From Draconibacterium halophilum (GTDB lineage: Bacteria > Bacteroidota > Bacteroidia > Bacteroidales > Prolixibacteraceae), in NCBI RefSeq assembly GCF_010448835.1, contig NZ_CP048409.1, forward strand, positions 3,108,001 to 3,172,000: a stretch of 64,000 nt of DNA. The letters run 5' to 3'. The notes beneath the pieces are model-generated. The model saw nothing but the letters and a program-made list of their open reading frames with translations, searched no databases and was not told where the DNA came from. Both the position numbers and the translations under genes were made by a program. Shown piece by piece: positions 28,636 to 37,917 of the stretch (positions are counted from its first letter, which is position 1; every line of letters begins with the position of its first letter).

Positions 28636-29283
28636 CTATCGGAAATCGATTACCTCTACATCATCGTGTTGTGATACATCGAAAACAAACTCCGAGTCGT
28701 CAAAACCGACATTCGTATCCATTTCTTTTACCAGTATTCCGTACAAATTTCCATCGGTACTGTGCAATGTTGCGGAATGGATCATCATCTCGGCCTTATC
28801 AATCACCACTTCTATTTTAGTTACATCATAGGTATCCGAATCGGGATAAAGATTGATGTAATACAGGGTTTTTCCATCTTCTGTTTTTTCGTCAACAAAT
28901 TCAGACTTAAAACCACGTTCGTAAATACTAAACAAGGATGAAGGATCCATCAAGTCGCTGCCATCATCTATATTTGATACGGTCACCTGGTTTCCATCTT
29001 CCATATAATTCCAAATGGTCTCTCCATCCGAAAAAACTTCTGCTCCCAGGTTGGGCAGTTGCACACAATACTTCTGACCTTTAACTTTTATGGTACCCGA
29101 ATTGGTTTCGTTGATATCCATTTCATCGTTCACCATGGAAAAAACAAAATTAGCCGACATTGAAGCAATATCTTTTGTTTTGGCGCTAAGTTCATCCAGA
29201 ATTTTTTTTGCTTTCGCATCGTCTTGCGACCATCCTAATGTTGCCACCATAGCCAGTGCAACCATCAATACTATTCTCTTCAT
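28636..29283 (-). CDS. LolA-like outer-membrane lipoprotein carrier
   Basis: This 215-residue protein has a signal peptide (RIVLMVALAMVATLGWS) and the LolA/YbiS-type pattern: a helix with LDELSAKTKDIASMSANFVF, strands with GTIKVKGQKYCVQLPN, EVFSDGETIWNYMEDGNQVTVS and a late KEMDTNVGF strand. LolA carries lipoproteins across the periplasm from LolCDE to the outer membrane. It follows ftsK on the minus strand, about 100 bases later, an arrangement often seen in Bacteroidota (ftsK then lolA-like), so they may share a transcript. It ends at the shared terminator with pyk. Confidence 0.88.
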   Translation of the reverse strand: MKRIVLMVALAMVATLGWSQDDAKAKKILDELSAKTKDIASMSANFVFSMVNDEMDINETNSGTIKVKGQKYCVQLPNLGAEVFSDGETIWNYMEDGNQVTVSNIDDGSDLMDPSSLFSIYERGFKSEFVDEKTEDGKTLYYINLYPDSDTYDVTKIEVVIDKAEMMIHSATLHSTDGNLYGILVKEMDTNVGFDDSEFVFDVSQHDDVEVIDFR

Positions 29284-29386
29284 TCTTTTACTATTGTACT
29301 ATTTCTTCTATCAGAAAATGAAAACGTAACGATTTTTCTCCCCAATGTATAAATCTCAGTCCCGTATCACCCTCAAAAAATTATCT

Positions 29387-31834
29387 CTACAAGCTATTCA
29401 ATAACTGTTCCAAACTATATTCATCCTGCAATAACACCTGTCGTGCTTTGCTTCCCTCGCTTGGTCCTACAATTCCGGCAGCTTCCAGCTGATCCATTAA
29501 ACGACCTGCACGGTTATAACCGATCGAGAATTTCCGTTGAATCATTGAAGTCGATCCCATTTGGTTCATTACCACTATGCGCGCAGCGTCATCAAACAAT
29601 TCATCGCGGTTACGCAAGTCCACCTCTCCCGGCCCGGGCTCCTCGTCACCTGCATATTCGGGCAACAAAAATGCCGTTGGATATCCTCTTTGCTCACTAA
29701 TAAATTCAACGATCTTTTCCACCTCTGGCGTGTCGACAAAAGCACATTGCACACGGGTCATTTCACTACCCTGAGAAATCAACATATCTCCGCGCCCGAT
29801 TAGCTGGTTTGCTCCCGGCGAATCGAGAATAGTTCGCGAGTCGATCATTGAAGCAACTTTAAACGCAATTCGCGCCGGGAAGTTAGCCTTGATCACCCCC
29901 GTAATAATATTGGTTGAGGGGCGCTGTGTGGCAATAATCATATGAATTCCCACCGCCCTTGCCAGCTGTGCAATTCGTGCAATTGGCAATTCAATCTCTT
30001 TACCGGCAGTCATAATCAGGTCGGCAAACTCATCAATAATCACCACAATATAAGGCATAAAACGGTGTCCTTTTTCCGGATTCAGTCGGCGCGAGATGAA
30101 TTTTTTATTGTACTCTTTAATGTTACGTGCCTGAGCAGCTTTCAACAGATCATAGCGGGCATCCATTTCCACATTAATCGAATTCAGCGTATTTTTTACT
30201 TTCTGAATATCGGTAATCACCGGTTCTTCGGCATCGGGCAGTTTTGCCAGGTAATGTTTTTCCAGCACCGAATAAATATTCAGCTCAACTTTTTTGGGAT
30301 CGATAAAAACAAATTTCAGCTGCGACGGGTGTTTTTTATACAGCAACGAGGTAATGATCACATTTATACCTACCGATTTACCCTGTCCGGTAGCACCGGC
30401 AACAAGGATGTGCGGCATTTTTACCAGATCGAATATAAAAGTCTCGTTCGAAATGGTTTTTCCCAAGGCAACAGGCAATTCAGCTTTAGTCTCCTGAAAC
30501 TTTTTCGAACGGATTATCGAGTGCATCGACACGGTTTCAGGATTCTGGTTCGGCACTTCAATACCGATGGTTCCGCGCCCCGGAATTGGTGCTATAATAC
30601 GAATTCCCAAAGCTGCCAGACTTAATGCAATATCATCTTCCAGGTTTTTAATTTTTGAAATGCGTACTCCCGGTGCCGGTACAATTTCGTAAAGTGTAAT
30701 TGTTGGGCCGATTGTTGCCCTGATCTTTGTGATCTCAATCTTATAATGACGCAGCGTTTCAACAATTTTATTTTTATTGGCTACCAGTTCTTCATTTCTC
30801 ACTTCGGCATTGCCAAACTTATGATCTTCCAGTTGATCGAGTGTCGGGAACTTGTAACTGGCCAAATCCAGCGTTGGATCATAATCTTCCAGTTCCTCCG
30901 TCTTTTTGCCGTCCGACTCTTCTTCCTCATGCTTTGGTGCCACCGTTAAATCCAGGTCATCTTCTTTTTTTACCGGAATCACTTCAATATCGTCATCACT
31001 TTCCTCTTCCGGTTTAGCCACTTCAATATCGTCCGATTCTACCTCTGGTTTTTCCAGTGGCAGATCATCCTCATCGTCCGATTCAAAAATGGCTTTCACC
31101 ACATCATCGTCATCGTCAATTACTTTTGTTATCGCCTCTTCGCCCTCTACGTTTTCGTTACTTGTGTCGTCCGCATCAATATCCGCATCATCCTGCCCCG
31201 ACTCTTTAGGTTTTCTTTTCAACAGCGCTTTCAACATGGCAAAAACACCATCGAAACGCACAACCACAATCGCCAGTCCGGAGATAAACAACAGAAAAAC
31301 AAGTCCGACAATACCAATTAACGATCGCAGCCAGTTGCTAAGAATAAATCCATAATGGCCGCCCCAGTAAATGGCCGATCCGGCATCGGTTTTATTAAAG
31401 AATAAACCCAGTGCTACTGAAAACCAAACGATGCAGATAATACTATATAAAACACTTTTTAGATAATTTCCGGTTTTTCTGCCCAATATTCGCAGACCGG
31501 TTATGGCCATCAAATAAACAAAGATGAACGAAGCGAGTCCAAATCCGCGATTCATAATAACTTCCGACAAATAAGCTCCCAGTTTCATGCCCTTATTTTG
31601 GGCTTTCACCTCGGTATTAAAAAGGAATTCCCGCCAGCCCGAATCCATAATACTTTGATCGGCTGCACCATAAAACAAAAACGATACAAAGGAAATAAGC
31701 AGATAGGCTGCCACCAAAAGCACGAACAACCCGAACAGGAAAAATACTTTCTCGCTCTTAAACGGGGATGTACGCTTTTTTTGGGTACGTTTATTTTTCG
31801 ATTTTGCTGGCTTTTTCTTCGCTCTAAATGCCAT
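29387..31834 (-). CDS. ftsK: DNA translocase FtsK/SpoIIIE
   Basis: This 815-residue protein has four N-terminal membrane helices (about residues 30-205), a highly acidic linker (about 215-325, rich in D/E), then the motor: a Walker A loop GATGQGKSVG, Walker B VVIIDEFADLI and ATQRPSTNIITG. The C-terminal gamma domain (YSLEQLL-ending winged helix with STSMIQRKFSIGYNRAGRLMDQLE) reads KOPS-like signals and activates XerD. It pumps chromosome ends through the division septum. The linker is short compared with E. coli, as is usual for Bacteroidota. The start ATG follows a long divergent gap. Confidence 0.97.
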   Translation of the reverse strand: MAFRAKKKPAKSKNKRTQKKRTSPFKSEKVFFLFGLFVLLVAAYLLISFVSFLFYGAADQSIMDSGWREFLFNTEVKAQNKGMKLGAYLSEVIMNRGFGLASFIFVYLMAITGLRILGRKTGNYLKSVLYSIICIVWFSVALGLFFNKTDAGSAIYWGGHYGFILSNWLRSLIGIVGLVFLLFISGLAIVVVRFDGVFAMLKALLKRKPKESGQDDADIDADDTSNENVEGEEAITKVIDDDDDVVKAIFESDDEDDLPLEKPEVESDDIEVAKPEEESDDDIEVIPVKKEDDLDLTVAPKHEEEESDGKKTEELEDYDPTLDLASYKFPTLDQLEDHKFGNAEVRNEELVANKNKIVETLRHYKIEITKIRATIGPTITLYEIVPAPGVRISKIKNLEDDIALSLAALGIRIIAPIPGRGTIGIEVPNQNPETVSMHSIIRSKKFQETKAELPVALGKTISNETFIFDLVKMPHILVAGATGQGKSVGINVIITSLLYKKHPSQLKFVFIDPKKVELNIYSVLEKHYLAKLPDAEEPVITDIQKVKNTLNSINVEMDARYDLLKAAQARNIKEYNKKFISRRLNPEKGHRFMPYIVVIIDEFADLIMTAGKEIELPIARIAQLARAVGIHMIIATQRPSTNIITGVIKANFPARIAFKVASMIDSRTILDSPGANQLIGRGDMLISQGSEMTRVQCAFVDTPEVEKIVEFISEQRGYPTAFLLPEYAGDEEPGPGEVDLRNRDELFDDAARIVVMNQMGSTSMIQRKFSIGYNRAGRLMDQLEAAGIVGPSEGSKARQVLLQDEYSLEQLLNSL

Positions 31835-32405
31835 GGAGATATTTTTAATCTGAATTTTTATTCACAACAAGTTTCCAATATAACGATTAAGTTTCATTTC
31901 AATTTTTGAGATCCTAAAAATCATTCAACAAAATCGACTTTAACGCAAAACAGGAACATTATCCTCTTAAAACAGAATAATGCCGGTTAAATTGCCCGCA
32001 AATTTAATTAAAAAAACTTAGCCTGATTAATTCATAAAAATGAATTAATTACCCGCAGGGCTGACGAAATAATTGAGATACAATTATTTGTCAGGGCTAA
32101 CCTTGACATTGAAAATCATAAATATATTTTTTGAAAGCATGTATCGTGCAGATTTTCAATCGTCAACACTTCGTGTGAAAAATTTCTCGAATTTTTCAGG
32201 TTAGGTAGAAGTTATGCCTGCTTGCTAATTCCTGCAATCACTTCAAGAAAAAACTATTAGCAAATTAATGCCGTTTTCTTGCAGTTAGCAAGTAAACACT
32301 CCACCTGTTTTCTGAATTAATAAATCAATGCAAAAAAGCTGTTTTTAAATAGCATAATTAACACAAAACCAAGTCCTAACACATTTTTTTTATGCCTCGT
32401 TTTTC
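31835..32405. other. ftsK/arcC divergent gap with a two-tier hairpin
   Basis: There is no gene here. At 32221-32292, CTTGCTAA pairs exactly with TTAGCAAG, and inside it CAAGAAAA pairs exactly with TTTTCTTG, giving two stacked 8-bp stems around a 21-base loop. It lies about 115 bases before the arcC -7 box, so it is outside the arcC leader if that promoter is correct. It could be a regulatory site, a small RNA or a mobile hairpin; nothing else was seen. Confidence 0.6.
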
Positions 32406-32413
32406 TATGTTTG
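32406..32413 (+). promoter_or_regulatory. -7 box TATGTTTG for arcC
   Basis: This is a perfect TAnnTTTG box 43 bases before the arcC ATG. Confidence 0.5.
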
Positions 32414-32456
32414 TTACGCACTTGATCCTTTGTCAAGTCATTAACTAACTCTACTA

Positions 32457-33407
32457 ATGAAGAAACGAGCTGTTGTTGCTTTGGGCGGAAACGCCATTCT
32501 GCGGGGTAACGAAGACGGAACCATCGTTCAGCAGGAAAAAAATGTAACCGACACACTTGAAAACCTGGTGCCTTTACTTCGCGATTGTTACGAACTGGTG
32601 CTGACACATGGCAACGGACCACAGGTTGGCAACATATTAATGCGTAACGACGCCGGCGAACAACTTTACGGAATTTCCCCCATGCCCTTGAATATTTGCG
32701 TGGCCGATTCGCAGGGCGGCATTGGTTTTATGATAGAGCGGATGATGCGCAACGTGCTTAACAAGCACGGCATCGATAAAAATGTCATTTCAATGGTCAC
32801 ACTTGTTGAGATCGATGCCAATGATCCCGCTTTTCAAAATCCATCGAAACGAATCGGGAAAGTTTACAGCAAAACAGAAGCTGATAAATTGGCGGAAAAA
32901 AAAGACTGGGTTTTTAAAACGACATCAAAAAGCAAAGATGGCTACCGCAGGGTTGTGCCCTCGCCCTCTCCCATTGATATTGTCAATAAAGAAATCATCA
33001 GCCAACTGCTTGAAAGCGGCAATATTGTAATTGCAGCAGGAGGCGGAGGCATTCCGGTTTATTTTGACGAGAACAACGACATGCGCACACTAGATGCCGT
33101 AATCGATAAAGACATGGCTTCGGGCATGTTGGCAACCAACATTCATGCAGATGAATTGTATATCCTTACCGATGTGCCTTTTATTTACAAAGACTTTGGC
33201 GAGGAAACGCAGGAGAAACTCGAATTTCTAAATTATTCCGACACCAAAAAACATCTTGAAAATGGTACATTTGCTGAAGGAAGTATGGAGCCCAAAATTA
33301 AAGCCTGCCTCAACTTTATAAAAAATGGCGGGAGCACAAGTATAATTACCGAAGCCACAAAACTGGCGGACAAAAGTTACGGATCGAAGATAACGATGGA
33401 GTATTGA
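32457..33407 (+). CDS. arcC: Carbamate kinase
   Basis: This 316-residue amino-acid-kinase-fold enzyme makes ATP and carbamate from carbamoyl phosphate and ADP. The motifs ALGGNAIL (residues 8-15), LTHGNGPQVGNI, the AAGGGGIPV loop and DKDMASGMLA are all present. It lies upstream of an ornithine carbamoyltransferase, so together they can split citrulline to ornithine, CO2, ammonia and ATP, or work in the biosynthetic direction. No arginine deiminase gene is in the window. Between the two genes sits a GA-rich octamer array. Confidence 0.96.
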   Translation: MKKRAVVALGGNAILRGNEDGTIVQQEKNVTDTLENLVPLLRDCYELVLTHGNGPQVGNILMRNDAGEQLYGISPMPLNICVADSQGGIGFMIERMMRNVLNKHGIDKNVISMVTLVEIDANDPAFQNPSKRIGKVYSKTEADKLAEKKDWVFKTTSKSKDGYRRVVPSPSPIDIVNKEIISQLLESGNIVIAAGGGGIPVYFDENNDMRTLDAVIDKDMASGMLATNIHADELYILTDVPFIYKDFGEETQEKLEFLNYSDTKKHLENGTFAEGSMEPKIKACLNFIKNGGSTSIITEATKLADKSYGSKITMEY

Positions 33408-33545
33408 GACGGAGAGAAATGAGCACCGAAACGAGGAGACGGTGAGCACTGAGATGGTGAGACTGTGAGACGAAGAGACGGTGAGAGGACGAGATTTGGA
33501 AAGTAAGAGACTTGGAGACTGTGAGAAAAAGATTGAGTGAAAGAT
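33405..33545 (-). repeat. Octamer array (GAGACNGT orientation)
   Basis: On the plus strand this reads as repeated GAGACGGTGAG/CACTGAGATGGTGAGACTG text; on the minus strand it is the TCTCACCATCTCAGTGCTCA array found at 35536, 36553 and 37918. The period is about 8-9 bases and degenerate. It starts at the arcC stop codon and fills most of the arcC-argF gap. Confidence 0.85.
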
Positions 33546-33593
33546 TGATTTGAAATTGACTAATAACCAGTGACTAATTAAATACAAAATACG

Positions 33594-34592
33594 ATGACCA
33601 ACAATTTAAAAAATAAAAACTTCCTGAAACTTCTTGATTTTACTCCTGAAGAAATAAATCATCTGCTTGACCTTGCGGCGAGTTTAAAAAGAGCCAAAAA
33701 TGAAGGCACAGAACAACCTTCACTTTCCGGAAAGAACATTGCATTGATTTTTGAAAAAGCTTCCACCCGCACCCGATGCGCTTTTGAAGTAGCAGCTTAC
33801 GATCAGGGGGCAACAGTTACTTACCTGGGGCCATCCGGTTCGCAAATCGGACAGAAAGAAACCATGAAAGATACAGCCCGCGTACTGGGAAGAATGTATG
33901 ATGGAATTGAATACCGCGGTTTCGCGCAGGACATTGTTGAAGAACTGGGAGAATTTGCCGGCGTTCCCGTTTGGAACGGATTAACCAATGAGTTTCATCC
34001 TACGCAAATTCTGGCCGACTTCTTAACCATGCAGGAACACAGCAACAAACCGCTATCGGAAATAAAATTCTGTTATCTGGGCGATGCCCGTAACAACATG
34101 GGAAATTCCTTAATGGTAGGTGCCGCCAAACTGGGAATGGATTTCAGGGCAGCTGCACCAAAGGCTTGTCAGCCGGCAGAGGAATTACAAGCAGAATGCC
34201 GTGAAATAGCTGCTCAAACCGGCGGCAAGATTACGGTTACCGAAGACGTAGCCACCGCAGTAATAGACTGCGATTTTCTGTATACCGACGTATGGGTATC
34301 GATGGGTGAGCCCGACGAAGTATGGCAGGAACGAATAAAACTCTTGCTTCCTTACCAGGTAAATAAGCAAGCGATGGAACTTACCGCAAACCCCGATGTT
34401 AAATTCCTGCATTGTTTGCCGGCCTTCCATAACCGCAACACCAAAATTGGTGAGCAGATCTATCAAAAATTTGGATTGGAAGCCATGGAAGTCACCGAAG
34501 AGGTATTCGAAAGCGAGGCATCACTGGTATTCGACGAAGCCGAGAACCGGATGCACACCATTAAAGCTGTAATGGTTGCCACACTGGCTTAA
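33594..34592 (+). CDS. argF: Ornithine carbamoyltransferase
   Basis: This 332-residue enzyme joins carbamoyl phosphate and ornithine to citrulline, or runs in reverse in catabolism. Carbamoyl-phosphate motif STRTR is at residues 57-61 ([15 protein letters not shown]); others are [41 protein letters not shown] and HCLPAFHN. The ornithine-type loop and length fit OTC and not the Bacteroidota N-succinyl-ornithine (ArgF') enzyme, though the latter should be excluded by checking the residues around FHPTQ and the proline-rich loop. Pairing with arcC suggests a catabolic, ATP-yielding role. Confidence 0.92.
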   Translation: MTNNLKNKNFLKLLDFTPEEINHLLDLAASLKRAKNEGTEQPSLSGKNIALIFEKASTRTRCAFEVAAYDQGATVTYLGPSGSQIGQKETMKDTARVLGRMYDGIEYRGFAQDIVEELGEFAGVPVWNGLTNEFHPTQILADFLTMQEHSNKPLSEIKFCYLGDARNNMGNSLMVGAAKLGMDFRAAAPKACQPAEELQAECREIAAQTGGKITVTEDVATAVIDCDFLYTDVWVSMGEPDEVWQERIKLLLPYQVNKQAMELTANPDVKFLHCLPAFHNRNTKIGEQIYQKFGLEAMEVTEEVFESEASLVFDEAENRMHTIKAVMVATLA

Positions 34593-34612
34593 GCAAAATT
34601 ACCATAGATTTT

Positions 34613-34653
34613 AAAAGCATTATCTTCAGTTTTTGGAGGTAGTGCTTTTTTTG
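34613..34653 (+). terminator. argF terminator
   Basis: AAAAGCA pairs with TGCTTTT around a long loop and is followed by a T run, 21 bases past the argF stop. Confidence 0.75.
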
Positions 34654-34697
34654 TTTTCAAGCACTGTTGTCCGTTTAGAAATAATTACCGACAAACA

Positions 34698-34844
34698 GAT
34701 TGCTTCACTGCGTTCGCAATGACTATATTTTCAATGAGTTAGCTTTGTGGGAAGGGGTTGGTTGGCGGCGATGCCGCCAACCAACCCCTTCCCTTCTAAA
34801 AACCGTGAATAGTGCATCATTGCGAGCATCGCGAAACAATCTTA
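34698..34844. repeat. Composite palindromic element: two GTCATTGCG arms around a perfect 21-bp hairpin
   Basis: The outer arms are AGATTGCTTC...CGCAATGAC at 34698-34723 and ATCATTGCGAG...CAATCTT at 34817-34844, in opposite orientation. Between them, 34749-34769 pairs with 34773-34793 without a single mismatch (21 bp, 3-base loop GAT; arm reads GGGAAGGGGTTGG...). It looks like a REP pair (BIME-like) carrying a long palindrome. Confidence 0.8.
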
Positions 34845-34914
34845 AAGTTTTACCAGACACTAATGATTCTCAAGTAGCTACTAGCCGCGAGCCACTAGCA
34901 TTAAGTCACCGGTG

Positions 34915-35078
34915 TAATACCAATTTAACTTTGGGATGCCGTATTGGATAGAAGATTATTTTTTGTTTATGCGAGGCGGAAAATTTTTGCATAGCCATAG
35001 CTACGGAACAATTTTTCAACGAAGCAGAAGCGAAAAAGAATCGATTTATATGCGGCATATCATGGTTAATTTGGTATA
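34915..35078. mobile_element. MITE-like element with imperfect 30-bp inverted ends
   Basis: The left end (TAATACCAATTTAAC... to GATGCCGTAT, 34915-34944) matches the reverse complement of the right end (ATATGCGGCAT... to TTTGGTATA, 35048-35078) with about 6-8 differences. The 103-base centre has no reading frame. It is a small non-autonomous element or a structured repeat; no transposase of matching type is in the window. Confidence 0.65.
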
Positions 35079-35088
35079 ACTTCGTTAC

Positions 35089-35116
35089 GTCATGCTGAAT
35101 TTATTTCAGCATCTTT
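35089..35116 (+). repeat. GTCA-hairpin-TCT repeat
   Basis: It has the form CGTC, then ATGCTGAA...TTCAGCAT as an 8-bp stem with a short loop, then CTTTA. The same layout with changed stem bases occurs at 62517 and 62449. Confidence 0.75.
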
Positions 35117-35535
35117 AAACCAATAGGCATTCCTAACAATTTGCCAATACCAGAAATTAGCCCCCACCGCTGCAAACGCGTTCCTCCCCTCCTTGCCCTA
35201 CCCTTTATACACAAATATTAACTAAAAACACCTGTTGGAATTCGGCGCATAGTAGTTTTCTATATTAATTTACTGCAGCAGTTGCGCCGTTTTCTAATGG
35301 TCATAAACCCCGGGTGCCACTCTCCGCCAGCTGGCGGTTCGTTCTGCCCGGGGCTAAATTATTTCGGACTTTCAGCCCTACAATCCCCCTAAAAGATGCT
35401 TGAAAGTTTTCTTTATAAACAAAAATTAGCGCTGAAAGTGCTTCATATTTCAGCCCAGGGCAGGGTAATTCAGAGAATTACGTCGCCCTGGGTTTTATTA
35501 GTCTTTTTAATCTTGCATCAATGTCTGACAATCTC
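35117..35535. other. Intergenic DNA with CCCCGGG and CCCAGGGC hairpins
   Basis: There is no gene here. CCCCGGG at 35308 pairs with CCCGGGG at 35347 and encloses the palindrome CCGCCAGCTGGCGG. A second structure, CCCAGGGC (35454-35461) with GCCCTGGG (35485-35492) and an inner TAATTC/GAATTA, is followed by TTTT and looks like a terminator. Such text is typical of repeated Bacteroidota intergenic DNA. Confidence 0.6.
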
Positions 35536-35665
35536 CTAGTCTCACCATCTCAGTGCTCAAGTCCCATCTTCTAACCATCTCTCTGCTCTCTTCTCATCTC
35601 AAAGTCTCACCGTCTCACCATCTCAGTGCTCAAAGTCTCACAGTCTCATTACCCATCACTCAATC
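35536..35665 (+). repeat. Octamer array (TCTCACCA type)
   Basis: It is made of degenerate units such as GTCTCACC, ATCTCAGT and GCTCAAAGTCTCAC with a period of 8-9 bases. It ends just before the PAP2 promoter. Confidence 0.85.
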
Positions 35666-35672
35666 TTTTTTC

Positions 35673-35680
35673 TATTTTTG
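35673..35680 (+). promoter_or_regulatory. -7 box TATTTTTG for the PAP2 gene
   Basis: A perfect TAnnTTTG box only 4 bases before the proposed GTG start (35685), which suggests a leaderless transcript. Confidence 0.55.
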
Positions 35681-35684
35681 CCCC

Positions 35685-36494
35685 GTGAAAAATCATTCAA
35701 TATTCATTACAACTATTCTGGTGGCAGCAATGCTATTACTCTCAATACATGGGATGGCCTCCAACAAAAATTACCCGAAAGGGATTTCTCTGCTGACTAC
35801 CGAGACAACTCCAAACTTCGCTTTCCACAACGATTCCATTCACCGCATCGATTTTAAATATGTCGACAAAAAACGAGGCATTAAACCCTTTGTCGCCCCG
35901 TCGCTTCTGATTGCCGGGGGAACGGTTCTCCACTTTTCCGACTGGAAATACGATATCAACGAGTGGCGCTGGAATCATTTTAATTATACAGGCGATGTGG
36001 ATGATTATTTACGTTTTGCCCCCATTGTTGCGGTTTACTCCTTAAATGTATTGGGGATAAAAGGAAAAAATAATGTAGGTAACCAAACTGCCCTCCTGGG
36101 AAAAAGTATGCTATTAACCACCCTAATTACCAAAGGGCTAAAAAGCACCCTGGATGTAGAGCGTCCAACGGGCGATTCGGGCTCCATGCCATCGGGACAT
36201 ACCTCCATCGTGTTTGCTGCTGCACAATGGATGCACCGCGAATATGGAGAGCAAAGCCTCTGGTACAGCGTAGGCGCTTATGCATGTGCAACAACGACAG
36301 CAGTCATGCGTGTATCCAAAGGCGGGCACTGGGCTTCCGATGTGCTGGTTGGTGCGGGAATTGGAATGATCTCCACCGAACTTATCTACCTTACCCATCA
36401 ATACAAATGGGATCGTGAACACCTGAAAAACCTCGATATCTTTCCCTTTAAAACAGGTCGACAGAAAGGACTTGCGCTGGTTTATACCTTTTGA
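35685..36494 (+). CDS. PAP2-family membrane phosphatase
   Basis: I place the start at the GTG at 35685, which gives a normal signal/anchor helix (KNHSIFITTILVAAMLLLSI); the longer reading frame upstream only translates the octamer array. The ATG at 35730 is a second choice. The 269-residue protein has the three phosphatase motifs: K-x6-RP (KSTLDVERP), PSGH (SMPSGHTS) and SR-x5-H-x3-D (here SKGGHWASD). Members dephosphorylate undecaprenyl pyrophosphate or lipid phosphates at the membrane, which would suit a neighbour of a polysaccharide locus. It lies between two octamer arrays. Confidence 0.88.
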   Translation: MKNHSIFITTILVAAMLLLSIHGMASNKNYPKGISLLTTETTPNFAFHNDSIHRIDFKYVDKKRGIKPFVAPSLLIAGGTVLHFSDWKYDINEWRWNHFNYTGDVDDYLRFAPIVAVYSLNVLGIKGKNNVGNQTALLGKSMLLTTLITKGLKSTLDVERPTGDSGSMPSGHTSIVFAAAQWMHREYGEQSLWYSVGAYACATTTAVMRVSKGGHWASDVLVGAGIGMISTELIYLTHQYKWDREHLKNLDIFPFKTGRQKGLALVYTF

Positions 36495-36957
36495 TAAGCA
36501 GAAAGCCACTGGTAACGAGCTTCGGGTTTTAAGACACACAACAGAACACAGAAAATCTCATCTCCTTCAATCCTTCAATCTAACAATCTCAGTGCTCACA
36601 ATCTCAGTGCTCAAAGTCTCATCGTCTAACAATCTCAGTGCTCAAAGTCTCAACATCCCAACGCTCAATCCCAAATCTCTCGCAAAGACGCCACGACGCA
36701 AAGCCTTTCCCGCTTCTCAAATTCTCACATTCTCACCGTCTCAAAGTCCCACTGTCTCACAGTCTCAAGCTCCAGGTTCCGATCTTAATCAATCCCGTCT
36801 CACCATCTCACAATCTCAGTGCTCATCTTCTCAATCTCATTTCTCACCATCTCATCGTCTCAACTTCCCAGTGCTCACCGTCTCACCATCTCTTTCCCAC
36901 TCACTCACACACTTTCAACTTTTCACCCCATCCTCTTCATTTTATCGAAGTAATTCC
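36495..36957 (+). repeat. Octamer array, longest copy (about 36553-36905)
   Basis: There is no gene here. More than 300 bases consist of TCTCANNN units (GTCTCATC, ATCTCAGTGCTCA, ATCTCACAG), broken by short unrelated pieces such as CGCAAAGACGCCACGACGC. It translates in several frames into Ser/His-rich open frames that are artefacts. The last 50 bases lead into the upxY promoter. Confidence 0.85.
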
Positions 36958-36965
36958 TATTTTTG
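36958..36965 (+). promoter_or_regulatory. -7 box TATTTTTG for upxY
   Basis: This is a perfect TAnnTTTG box 33 bases before the upxY ATG at 36999. Confidence 0.55.
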
Positions 36966-36998
36966 TCCCCTACAAATCCAAATTACAGAAACAGACTA

Positions 36999-37526
36999 AT
37001 GATTAGTTTACAAACTCAAAAACACTGGCACGTAGTATACACCAGGTCCCGCGCTGAAAAAAAAGTCGTTCAGGAACTTAACGCGAATGGCATTGAGTGT
37101 TTTCTTCCCCTGCAAAAAAAGTTGCGCCAATGGAAAGACCGCAAAAAATGGGTAGAAACACCGCTCATTTCCGGTTATTGTTTTGTAAACATCACGCGTA
37201 AGGAATACGACAAGGTTTTACAACTCGATAATGTGGTGTGTTACATCACTTTCGAACGCAAAGCCGCTATTGTCAGCCAGGCAGAAATCGATGCCTTACG
37301 CACCCTGCTTCTACAATTTGATTTTGATGTTCATGTTACGCGTGAAAACTTCGAACCCGGCAAGTTGGTGGAAATTATTGAAGGACCGATGGTCGGACTA
37401 AAAGGCGAACTGATCGAATCACGCGGAAAAAATAAAATTGCCCTGCGTATCGAACAAATTGAGACCTCGTTTTTGGTAGAAATTCCTGCCAGCTACCTGA
37501 GTGTCGTACCCGAAACAGTGATCTGA
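36999..37526 (+). CDS. UpxY/NusG-like transcription antiterminator
   Basis: This 175-residue protein is read from the ATG at 36999 (a TTG/ATG upstream overlaps the promoter). It has a NusG N-terminal domain (HWHVVYTRSRAEKKVVQEL, SGYCFVNITRKEYDKVL) and a C-terminal KOW domain (FEPGKLVEIIEGPMVGLKG). NusG paralogues of this length at the head of Bacteroidota capsule loci (UpxY-like) load on RNA polymerase at the leader and prevent early termination. It precedes the locus by about 800 bases and is followed by the 208-bp repeat. It most likely acts on the long operon starting at 38169. Confidence 0.9.
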   Translation: MISLQTQKHWHVVYTRSRAEKKVVQELNANGIECFLPLQKKLRQWKDRKKWVETPLISGYCFVNITRKEYDKVLQLDNVVCYITFERKAAIVSQAEIDALRTLLLQFDFDVHVTRENFEPGKLVEIIEGPMVGLKGELIESRGKNKIALRIEQIETSFLVEIPASYLSVVPETVI

Positions 37527-37564
37527 GCCAACAACATCCACAATCTCTCTCCGTATACAATGTC

Positions 37565-37772
37565 AACTAAACCACTATGCATTTGAAATACATAGGTTTA
37601 AGACTCGAATGAAATTCGATGAATATATATTGGACGGAAGACAGAAGTCCGAAGACGGTAGAAAAAAATTCAATTCTTTAAGAACTTCGGTCTTCGGTCA
37701 AAAACAAAAGTTTATAGAAACTAAAGTAGCTGCAATAAATTGCAGGGTTTTAACCATTAACTTGAAAATAAA
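37565..37772 (+). repeat. Dispersed structured repeat, copy B (208 bp)
   Basis: It matches 14895-15116 almost base for base, lacking 14 bases of the CTTCGGTC arm. It begins 38 bases after the upxY stop. The dyads CGAATgaaATTCG and CTGCAATaaATTGCAG are unchanged. It is in the same orientation relative to the preceding gene as copy A. Confidence 0.9.
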
Positions 37773-37917
37773 ACTCACATTACCTTAGAGCCTCTCTGAG
37801 CAGATATCAGTAGCACAGAGGACAAAGTCACAAGCCTTAAGCCCCAAATTTCAAGCTATCTGCCCCCCGCAAGTACACTTCCTTCAACTTCGGACTCCCA
37901 TCTTCCAACCCTCATCA

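Noticed and set aside
29942..30625. 227-aa plus-strand open frame opposite ftsK
   Set aside because: It is antisense to the conserved FtsK motor domain; His/Asn-rich composition is typical of a shadow frame.
36472..37006. Long open frames (122-175 aa) rich in Ser, His and Gln over the octamer array
   Set aside because: They are translations of the TCTCANNN repeat in several frames at once, with no ribosome binding site and no family resemblance.
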